A DNA stretch of 5,411 nucleotides, taken from Globobulimina sp. (Eukaryota; Foraminifera; Rotaliida). The notes beneath the pieces were generated by a model. That model was not told the origin of the DNA. It made no database searches and saw nothing but the letters and a program-made list of their open reading frames with translations. Position 1 is the stretch's first letter, and each line of letters opens with the position of its first letter. The stretch is from the NCBI GenBank assembly GCA_003354225.1, contig PIVH01000587.1, positions 1-5,411 of the forward strand, given 5' to 3'. The position numbers and the translations under genes were made by a program. Positions 1 through 5,411 of the stretch are shown one piece after another.

Positions 1-268
1 GTGGCTTGATTTCAAAATAAATTCTGAACTCGGATAATAAATAAGTTATAATCTGTAAAGGTTTCACAGAGAAAAAAAATAATATTTGTTAGAAAAGTAC
101 AAACGTATAAAAACAAATTACAATATCAATCAAAAACACACATAAAGGAATACAACATTTAATACAACAAACAATTAAAAAAAAAAGTGCGATATTTCAA
201 CGTGTAAAAACGAAATACAACACGACAAAGGGCTAGTTTTTGATAATAATATATGATATGCGAGCAAA
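1..268. other. AT-rich 3' flank, no gene seen
   Basis: Follows the stop codon of the large gene. On the minus strand the only poly(A)-signal-like hexamer I see is the variant ATTAAA (plus-strand TTTAAT at 158-163), about 105 nt past the stop. On the plus strand AATAAA occurs at 16-21 and 36-41, which could belong to a convergent gene lying left of the window. Both are weak signals in AT-rich DNA. An A10 tract lies near 177-186. Confidence 0.4.
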
Positions 269-2241
269 TCAATCAAGAGCTATTATTTGCTGTTGAATGT
301 TAAGTTTAGACAAATCATCCGCTGCTTTGAGCCACTCTGAAAATCGTTCTACGAATGGCTTAGGACCCGATAATATAATCCGATCAAACGGTGATAACTT
401 TTCTACTCTACAACCCCCAGCATCACATTTTCTTTTTTGAATTATGTCAAATGCCGTGTCATTAATTGAACCCATTCTGCCCATATCTGGTACCGGTATA
501 TCAATATTGACATGTACTTCACCTTCAATTTCAATTTCAGGATCATCGTCAACTTTATTCTCTTCCTTATCTTCCAATGTCATGCTGAAATCTGTTCCAT
601 TATCATCCAAAACTTGCGACAACATTTTCTCATCATTAGTCATCGACGACGTATTGTGTTGTGATAATTGTATCTCATCATTATGATTAATATCAGGATC
701 CGGAGCACTTGTTTCAATCTGTAACGATTCTTCCGAACCACGAGAAGTCTCCAACTCTCCCAAATGTCGTGAGGTCTTAATAAGTTTGCTCTGTTTATCC
801 ATAGTGCTGCACCCTCGCTTTGAGACAAAGTGTTGCATCCTCGATACCCCGTATCCATTTATTAAAAATGAGCGAATCCGGAACAAAGCTTTCGTTTCAT
901 TCCATTTATAAGCATGAATCTGCGCAAACTCTGTCAACTTTGGCTCAATGCTCTGATCCGTATTTTGTTCGTGTTCACTGAAAATTAAATCTATCCAAAA
1001 TCTCTTCGGATAGCGCGATTTTAAATATTTTAAATGGCCAATACAGGCCACATCCGATGTGCTTTTATTATACCACACCAACAACACCCGACATGTATCC
1101 GTACCATATGTCAAATGATGATGTAACGCATTAATCATTGGCGTAACGCCCGTACCGCCGCATATTAATACAATTCTTCTCCAACATTGCCTTCCAAAGC
1201 CAAAGTTAATCGGTGCCAGCAACTGTTTTCTCTCAAACGGGCCCGTCAAACGCAAGGAATTATTGATCCGCAATGAATTTATAATTAGTGACATCCGGCC
1301 ATGTTTATACAAGCGGACCAATAGAAACAACCGCCCCCTCTCTCTCGGCTTTGGTCTGCGCGTAAAACACTGCAAACAACTTTTCTGTTGATTTTTAGCA
1401 GCAAGCTTTTCCTCTTTAAGTCGAGTTCCATTATTACACAAAATGAAGTGTGGATTGATGGGAGTGTACGCGCGGGACACTGTTTGTTTGCCGGTATCGT
1501 GTAATAACACATAGTCCCCGGCACAAAACATGGTTCTTGCATCAATATCAAACTCCAACAACACCACTGGCCGACTGCAGTCCGCTGCGGACATCTTGGT
1601 CTTGCTCAATAACTTCACGATTCTAAAGCGCTTCGCATCGGACACTTTTTGAGTTTTGGCGGCCAAATCTGAGATAGTCAATCCATGCGATTTGTGTTTT
1701 AATAGCATCTGTTTCGAAATCATTCGCATTTTCTTGGCCTCCGCGGCCTCTGCAGCTGCGGCTTCATCGTCAGATATATTGTCAATGAGATGTATTAATT
1801 GGTCAATTTCAGGGCTGTCCAGGAATGCGTCCAATTTATGATGATCAAAGCCAACGTTGTCGGTCTCTTCGTCCCCATCGCTGTCAGATGGAGCGATATC
1901 CACTGCGTTGACGAATTTGGAGAAATTTCTATTGGTGAAGCCTCGTGGACTTACTTTTTGAGACTGGGAGGGAACCTCTCCAACAATCATTGTGGCCATT
2001 TGTTTTTTGGCCCATTCGGAATGTACGTATTTCTGCAGCCCATCTGGCGCTGTTTTGCCATGAAACAAGTCTGTGCAGTCCGTGCCAGTATGGTCCAATA
2101 ACATTTTCCTTCCGCCGGGATGGCAGAGCTGCCATATTGTGACGTCCAACACATATTTATCCACAATAATCCAAGCTGCGCCGGCGGATACTTTCTCGCC
2201 AATTTCATCCCATGTGAAAACATGGTAATTTGACTCGAATG
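269..2241 (-). CDS. Exon 6: cytochrome b5 domain plus FAD/NAD(P)H reductase
   Basis: A 1973-nt uninterrupted exon, residues 545-1200, ending at TGA (271-269). Cytochrome b5: HVFTWDEI at 550-557, WIIVDKYVLDVT, CHPGG with axial His584, and YVHSEWAKK with axial His617, then IVGEV. A linker (635-744) is acidic, with an Ala run near 703-711. Reductase: FAD motif RAYT at 800-803, LVRLYKHGRMS at 851-861, TGPFE at 876-880, pyridine-nucleotide motif CGGTGVTP at 904-911, and a C-terminal ILSGPKPF where the family usually has CGPP. This is the b5-reductase/FNR superfamily fold, in the order seen in b5/b5R fusions and nitrate reductase. It has extra segments at about 806-846 and 968-1160. Electrons should pass from NAD(P)H through FAD to the b5 heme and on to the b561 hemes. 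NADH or NADPH preference is not determined here. Confidence 0.9.
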
Positions 2242-4845
2242 CTATGCATATTCAAATGAATATACTGTAGGTAACAAACGTATACTGTATACAGTACCTG
2301 AATATTCACTATTTTTCGACCATTTTGGATAATATCTTTTGTACATTTCACCGATAAAAATAAGTGAGACCAAAGGGCTAAACCAAACAGGTAACGATTG
2401 TAATATGGGTATGTCGAATGGTTGTAATCTCATCCAACCATACCAGATAGTAACAGGTGCGAGGAAATTAAGCAAGATTGCAAATAGCAAATGAAAATAA
2501 TGTATCCTGTTGTACCATTCAGTTCTTTTCCAATTTTGAAACCAATATTGAACACCATAACCACCTCCAAATTGAAAACATAACAAAGCCACACAAGATG
2601 TGCCCAATAAACCGTGTTTTGAATATGTCCCCGATGCAGTGGTACTTACTGCAAAATAGGCGCTTGTTAAACTTGTCATTATACCTAATTTTATATTATT
2701 ACATATATTTTTTTTGGACGGGCGCGTTGTTCATTTGCATGGTGCGCGTTGTTTTGGACGGGTGGGAGACGAATTTGGATGGTTTGTGTGATCTATTTTT
2801 TCGTACGTGTGCGGGGATACTTATTTCGTGTGCACACACAAGAAAATAGTGACACACACACCAGCAACAATTGACCCGCACACGAAGAAAATATATACCG
2901 CACATTCAAGACCAATGTTTGTTAGCACATATTGTTCAAAATAAATACAAAACTATACTGTTTATCGTAGACAAACAAATGTTTCTATGTTAATTATGCG
3001 CTTAACAAAATACGACTAAAACCTCAGTGAACTATTGGTTTAAACAAAATATGTTACGCAGTACAGTACACACCCAGCGATCCAATTTTTTTATGCGCGT
3101 CTTTCCACCATAACGTATGTCGTAAATACCTGGCGACAAATGCCGAGGTTGGATATATTAATCCAAACAAAAATATCATCGTTAAACCATGATACAATCG
3201 GACTTTATCAAAATCATTCAAATTTGTATTAGTTTTGCCAGTATACCAATTCACTAAAATTGTATATATAATAATCAATTATTAACAGCAAAGTAAACAA
3301 ACATATCATACCTAATCCAGCCAGTCTATGGTTTGAATCATGTTTACAATCAAAGCAATTGAGTTGAAATGCAACAATAAAATATTGCGAACCATCCAAT
3401 ATGGGATAATCCCATTCATCGCTTGCTATTAATGGCCTTTTAAAATTAAAGACAGCAAAATTATCAATAAATTGGCCTGAAAAATCAAATACGTTGTCAC
3501 TTCCTCCTCGTTCGGTATCTGATTCTGGAAACCACCCCGAACTGTAACTATCCTCTGCGAAAAATATACCGCCATTGCTCGCATTTGTATCACGCTCAAA
3601 GTTTATTTTTATAATATCCTGGCCATGCATAAACTCGCCAGCACCAAATCCAATGCCAACCCAACCAGATGAGGCTGCGTCGATTGTTAAGACAATATTA
3701 AATTCAATATAAGTAGCCACAATATCCCACGACATATCGTAAGCTCCATCAAACAATGAAATGTATGTTGCACACGAACCTTATTATGATATGGCAAGAA
3801 ACGAAGTAGAGAGTCTGTACTCGCCAGCACCAATAAAATAGAAACAATATACAATAGAAACAATATACAGCTGTCATATGACAACGATATACTGTCAGAT
3901 TTATTGCATGACTCTGAAATTTCTTGCCATATTATACATATTACAGTATGGATGGCTATAATATAGTACCTGTACTTATTTCTGATGCAGTGTGAGGCAG
4001 AACGGGTTGAAGTGGTGCCTCCGTCGGTTGCGTGGCTGGATCCATAGTGCCAATGGTATAGGATAATGTACCTGCAGCCAACAAAAACAATATATATAAA
4101 ACAAATATGAAAGACGAACAAATTAAAGCGTATTACACATCGATCGACCTTGATAAGCAAACACAAAACAAGTATTTTGTGTTTGTTTATAATTATAAGG
4201 CGCAGTGTAAATGATAAATATGTCCAGAAATAACTAATTCATAAATCAGTGTATGTACTGATTGTACTCTGTTAATTTAAAAACAAAGCGGTACAAAGCG
4301 GTCTGAACAGGTACAACAAAAACACAATACTCGTTCTGCGAATAGACGTAACTGATGGCTCGATTTGAGTCCATATTGGCAAATTTCTCAGACAACCCAA
4401 CTGCGACAATAACATCTGTTACCGATGTGGTATTAAATATATTTGGAAAATCATATGCTGATAAAGAATCTTCTGTTTTTCGGGTTAGTACAGCACATAA
4501 TTTGTTGTCATCGACTGTTGTTACGGCGACTACAGAAATGGTGGTTGGAGCTAGAGTGCCTTCAGGAGTCGAAAAAAATGGATTGCCCAATGTTCTTTCT
4601 TCGACATCTAATGAATTTTCAAGATTCGGACACGCAATAATTGCATATGCACCTTCCATTGTTGTTGAATCAAAACCAATGCCAAACCATTTTGTAACAG
4701 GACCGCACATTTCAATGGTTGTTTCGTCTCCTACCACTTGCACTGTTATTGATACGCCGGGACTATATGTTTCTTGCGCAAATCCATTATTTTGCGATTT
4801 GACATTCGTGATCGTGATAAGACTTAAAATTGCTAATATGTACAT
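269..4845 (-). CDS. DOMON-DOMON-cytochrome b561-cytochrome b5-FAD/NAD(P)H reductase fusion (spliced, 6 exons)
   Basis: Predicted trans-membrane oxidoreductase of 1200 residues, joined from minus-strand exons 4845-4353, 4071-3970, 3779-3312, 3253-3074, 2684-2298 and 2241-269. Domain order: signal peptide 1-17, DOMON 1 about 25-172, linker 173-198, DOMON 2 about 200-360, cytochrome b561 core 370-530, cytochrome b5 548-634, acidic/Ala-rich linker 635-744, FAD-binding lobe 745-880, NAD-binding lobe 898-1200. Each exon joins in frame at a GT-AG intron of phase 1. The family (CYBDOM/FRRS1-like ferric reductases) moves electrons from cytosolic donors to extracellular acceptors. Here the donor-side reductase is part of the same chain, so NAD(P)H is the inferred source. 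Signal peptide plus five helices puts DOMONs outside and b5/reductase in the cytosol. Domain calls are firm; the donor of intron 1 is uncertain (4353, or 4326, which adds 9 residues). The physiological acceptor is not shown by the sequence. Confidence 0.88.
2242..2297 (-). other. Intron 5 (56 nt, phase 1)
   Basis: Donor TTCAG|GTACTG, acceptor TATGCATAG|CATTCGAG. The b561 frame stops at the TAG that forms the acceptor. The b5 frame has an upstream TGA and no ATG before the heme motif, so only splicing gives a complete b5 domain. The 14-bp palindrome TACTGTATACAGTA (2283-2296) starts one base inside the donor. Confidence 0.87.
2298..2684 (-). CDS. Exon 5: cytochrome b561 helices 2-5
   Basis: Encodes residues 415-544. 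Helix 2 is completed by IMTSLTSAYFAV. Helix 3 starts at SKHGLLGTS with His438 and runs to about 460 (CFQFGGGYG). A loop with WKRTEWYNR leads to helix 4, beginning IHYFHLLFAILLNFLAP, where His476 (or His479) is the fourth ligand. Helix 5 is about 506-528. The four histidines 376, 408, 438 and 476 have the spacing of b561 proteins, which hold two b hemes, one near each membrane face. The segment ends in a basic Tyr-rich tail (MYKRYYPKWSK), as expected for a cytosolic end. The donor is TTCAG|GTACTG (phase 1). Confidence 0.86.
2685..3073 (-). other. Intron 4 (389 nt, phase 1), repeat- and hairpin-rich
   Basis: Joins the first and second b561 helices: CTGG|GTGTGT to AAATTAG|GTATAATG gives AHKKIGSLGIMTSLTSAYF, a correct b561 helix. 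It is about seven times longer than introns 3 and 5. Inside are two copies of TTTTGGACGGG (2712-2722, 2752-2762), two copies of GCGCGTTGTT (2722-2731, 2744-2753), inverted arms CGTGTGCGGG / CCCGCACACG (2806-2815, 2875-2884) and the palindrome GTGTGCACAC (2828-2837). I see no coding exon in it. An acceptor at TTTTGCAG (about 2660) is also phase 1 and would shorten helix 2. Confidence 0.75.
2712..2884. repeat. Direct and inverted repeats in intron 4
   Basis: Direct repeats TTTTGGACGGG (twice) and GCGCGTTGTT (twice) at 2712-2762 are followed by the 10-bp inverted pair CGTGTGCGGG / CCCGCACACG (2806-2815, 2875-2884), whose flanks also pair imperfectly. This encloses the palindrome GTGTGCACAC (2828-2837). 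The region is visibly richer in G/T and CA/TG dinucleotides than the rest of the intron. Confidence 0.8.
3074..3253 (-). CDS. Exon 4: DOMON end and first cytochrome b561 helix
   Basis: Encodes residues 355-414. After the VNWYTGK end of DOMON 2 and a short Asn-rich spacer comes DKVRLYHGLTM, followed by a hydrophobic helix to about residue 396, ending FVARYLR. This is the characteristic HG-x-M...P...ARYL first helix of DOMON-linked b561 proteins; His376 is a heme ligand. The exon then reads WWKDAHKKIG, where His408 is the second conserved histidine at the start of the next helix. The donor is CTGG|GTGTGT (phase 1). Reading on without splicing hits TAA within five codons. Confidence 0.85.
3254..3311 (-). 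other. Intron 3 (58 nt, phase 1)
   Basis: Donor GGATTAG|GTATGA, acceptor CAATTTTAG|TGAATTGG. Splicing restores GLVNWYTGK, the typical end of a DOMON domain, and leads directly into the first b561 helix. Confidence 0.85.
3312..3779 (-). CDS. Exon 3: DOMON domain 2
   Basis: Encodes residues 199-354, the better-conserved DOMON domain. It opens with SCATYISLFDGAYDMSWD, then GWVGIGFG (237-244), FMHGQDIIKI with the likely heme ligand Met249, the D-YSSGWFPESDTERGG block (275-291), FKRPL (311-315), IVAF (333-336), and KHDSNHRLAG, where His345 is the likely second ligand (His349 is another candidate). These match the ordered blocks of cellobiose-dehydrogenase-type cytochrome and CYBDOM DOMON domains, which bind heme b by Met and His. 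N264 lies in an NAS glycosylation sequon. Cys201, Cys340 and Cys343 could form disulfides. The acceptor is AATAAG|GT and the donor TTAG|GTATGA, both phase 1. Confidence 0.88.
3780..3969 (-). other. Intron 2 (190 nt, phase 1)
   Basis: Donor ACAG|GTACTA at 3970/3969, acceptor CATAATAAG| ending at 3780. It contains a 16-nt-period tandem duplication at 3837-3869 (AATAGAAACAATATACA twice, overlapping by one base) followed by the 12-bp palindrome TGTCATATGACA at 3872-3883. Frames through it contain stops. Confidence 0.72.
3837..3883. repeat. Tandem duplication and palindrome in intron 2
   Basis: AATAGAAACAATATACA at 3837-3853 and 3853-3869 (period 16), directly followed by the 12-bp palindrome TGTCATATGACA at 3872-3883. 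Confidence 0.85.
3970..4071 (-). CDS. Exon 2: Pro/Thr-rich inter-DOMON linker
   Basis: A 102-nt exon between GGCTGCAG| and AGTACAG|GTACTA. Read in the only frame that joins both neighbours, it encodes residues 166-198: a strand finishing DOMON 1 (TLSYTIGT), then a flexible stretch rich in Pro, Thr and Glu (DPATQPTEAPLQPVLP), then TASEIST. It is phase 1 at both ends and a multiple of three, so it could be skipped without a frameshift. The other two frames either stop or fail to join DOMON 2 in frame. The role is inferred: a spacer between two extracellular heme-binding-type domains. Confidence 0.72.
4072..4352 (-). other. Intron 1 (281 nt, phase 1)
   Basis: The acceptor TTGGCTGCAG ends at 4072 and follows a T-rich stretch. 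The donor is either GTTACG (4352) or GTGTTT (4325), both phase 1. Stops in all frames of this stretch support an intron. It contains a perfect 11-bp hairpin at 4158-4185 (arms CAAACACAAAA and TTTTGTGTTTG, loop of 6). Confidence 0.65.
4158..4185. repeat. Perfect inverted repeat in intron 1
   Basis: Arms CAAACACAAAA (4158-4168) and TTTTGTGTTTG (4175-4185), 11 bp without mismatch, loop CAAGTA. Confidence 0.85.
4353..4845 (-). CDS. Exon 1: signal peptide and DOMON domain 1
   Basis: Starts at the ATG at 4845-4843, the first Met in this frame after an upstream in-frame TAA; the nearby GTG at 4860 is not needed. Residues 1-17 (MYILAILSLITITNVKS) form a hydrophobic signal peptide with likely cleavage before Gln18. 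The DOMON core shows the KWFGIGFDS turn at 52-60, a candidate axial Met63 in TTMEGAY, and a C-terminal IVAVG strand at 146-150. Asn138 lies in an N-glycosylation sequon (NTT), fitting an exported domain. The second heme ligand, usually His, is replaced by Met158. The exon ends inside the Ser165 codon at ATCA|GTTACG (phase 1). This donor is weak; TATT|GTGTTT at 4326/4325 is the alternative and is also phase 1. I prefer the first because it creates NRAISTLSYTIG, resembling the usual end of DOMON domains. Confidence 0.82.
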
Positions 4846-5048
4846 GGATGACGAAGTCACGGGGTTTTTTTATTATTATTTAAAAATCCTATTTTATCTC
4901 CTATTTTAGCAGCCTCTCAGCGCAGTAACCTTTGAACAGATGAAGTAATCATGCATAATTATTTAAATTTAGATTAGAAATATTATTGCCAACAGAATAA
5001 GGTTAACTACGGCCGTTTACAGAATATACATTAAAACACAGTCTACAT
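4846..5048 (-). promoter_or_regulatory. Intergenic region: presumed promoter and 5' leader of the DOMON-b561 gene
   Basis: About 200 nt between the stop of the upstream minus-strand reading frame and the ATG of the large gene, so it must hold both the 3' end of one and the promoter of the other. It is AT-rich, with a 10-bp direct repeat TCCTATTTTA at 4887-4896 and 4899-4908 (period 12). No confident TATA box or poly(A) signal is visible. The assignment rests on position only. Confidence 0.35.
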
Positions 5049-5287
5049 TTAACACATTTCATTTTCTGCGTTCTTTAGCAACATAGTTGCTTCTTTTACC
5101 GCTTGTTTTGCTGATCTTGACTTATCATCAACAAATTGCTTCAGATAACTTTTCAGAAATTTAACACGTAGACCAGGCTCATATTTTGATAGTGATAAAA
5201 ATACCAAATCTGTAGGTACAATACATCTGATCGCCAGCGATGGAATAGGCGTCCGCAATGGATAAAAATTGGCATTCCTTAAACCAC
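5049..5287 (-). CDS. Probable terminal exon of an unrecognised upstream gene
   Basis: An open frame of 78 residues ending in TAA (5051-5049), preceded by the good acceptor ATATTTTTTAG|GTGG. It begins GLRNANFYPLRTPIPSLAI and is followed by a Leu/Lys-rich, probably helical region (SKYEPGLRVKFLKSYLKQF) and a charged C-terminal helix rich in Ala, Lys and Glu. I do not recognise the family. The frame also stays open through the intron to an ATG at 5336, giving a 95-residue protein, so an unspliced small gene is an alternative. It lies on the same strand as the large gene with about 200 nt between. Confidence 0.45.
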
Positions 5288-5340
5288 CTAAAAAATATAA
5301 CATATGTTCACATTGGAAACACATAGAAACATGCAAGTAC
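5288..5340 (-). other. Probable 53-nt intron in the upstream gene
   Basis: Donor CAAGTTG|GTACTT at 5341/5340 and acceptor TATATTTTTTAG| ending at 5288. Length and donor form (GTACT) match introns 2 and 5 of the neighbouring gene. The exon before it would run from 5341 towards the right edge, but in the joining frame it meets a TAG after about ten codons, unless another acceptor (GATTAG|CGACTC) precedes it, so the upstream part is unresolved. Confidence 0.4.
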
Positions 5341-5411
5341 CAACTTGGGGGAATGATTCATTGAGTCGCTAATCATCTAATCGCGCTTGTGTGGGGATCC
5401 GTTTCACGAGG

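Noticed and set aside
1799-2101. 100-codon plus-strand open frame
   Set aside because: Shadow of the cytochrome b5 region on the opposite strand.
269-2164. Stand-alone b5-reductase gene starting at GTG 2164
   Set aside because: That start cuts the b5 domain after its first strand. The frame continues upstream into the correct b5 N-terminus (HVFTWDEI) and needs the spliced exon 5, as there is no ATG before the heme motif.
2685-3073. A hidden extra exon inside the long intron 4
   Set aside because: Direct joining already gives a complete b561 helix with correct histidine spacing, and the interior consists of repeats with stops.
3687-4166. 159-codon minus-strand open frame covering the linker exon
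   Set aside because: It crosses introns 1 and 2 in a frame that does not join DOMON 1 or DOMON 2. Its product is low-complexity Ile/Tyr-rich sequence typical of translated AT-rich introns.
4309-4315. Alternative donor GTT|GTACCT for intron 1
   Set aside because: It resembles the local donor form but is phase 0, and the only good acceptor (4072) needs phase 1 to read the Pro/Thr linker into DOMON 2 in frame.
4355-4909. 184-codon open frame on the plus strand
   Set aside because: It lies antisense to exon 1, whose minus-strand translation has a clear signal peptide and DOMON motifs. The plus-strand product has no recognisable motif.
1-5411. Bacterial operon, CRISPR array, tRNA or rRNA gene, viral gene or intact transposon
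   Set aside because: No repeat-spacer pattern, cloverleaf, rRNA-like block, transposase or capsid motif was seen on either strand.

Overview
The window is nuclear DNA of a eukaryote, most likely a microbial eukaryote (protist). It is AT-rich with the standard genetic code. The coding frames are joined by GT-AG introns, several only 53-58 nt long. Nothing suggests bacterial operons, CRISPR, or viral or transposon proteins. The species cannot be named from the sequence.

Almost the whole window (4845 down to 269, minus strand) is one gene. I reconstruct six coding exons and five introns, giving a predicted protein of 1200 residues. In order it has a signal peptide, a first DOMON domain, a short Pro/Thr-rich linker exon, a second DOMON domain, a five-helix cytochrome b561 core with four conserved histidines, a cytochrome b5 domain with the HPGG heme motif, and a ferredoxin-reductase-type FAD/NAD(P)H module. 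The topology is consistent: DOMON domains outside (or in a lumen), b561 in the membrane, b5 and reductase in the cytosol. The inferred role is a complete trans-membrane electron chain in one polypeptide: NAD(P)H to FAD to b5 heme to two b561 hemes to a DOMON heme to an external acceptor such as ferric iron. The acceptor is inference.

Layout by position. 1-268: AT-rich 3' flank. 2241-269: one large intronless exon for cytochrome b5 plus reductase. 2684-2298 and 3253-3074: b561 helices, separated by a 389-nt intron with internal repeats and hairpins. 3779-3312: DOMON 2. 4071-3970: linker exon. 4845-4353: signal peptide and DOMON 1. 4846-5048: short intergenic or promoter region. 5287-5049: probable last exon of an unrecognised upstream gene on the same strand, with a likely 53-nt intron before it and a fragment of an earlier exon towards the right edge.

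Points worth a second look are the single-chain fusion itself, a His-to-Met replacement at the DOMON 1 heme-ligand position, a Ser in place of the usual Cys in the reductase CGP motif, a long acidic insertion in the NAD-binding lobe, the all-phase-1 intron pattern, and palindromes or hairpins in four of the five introns.
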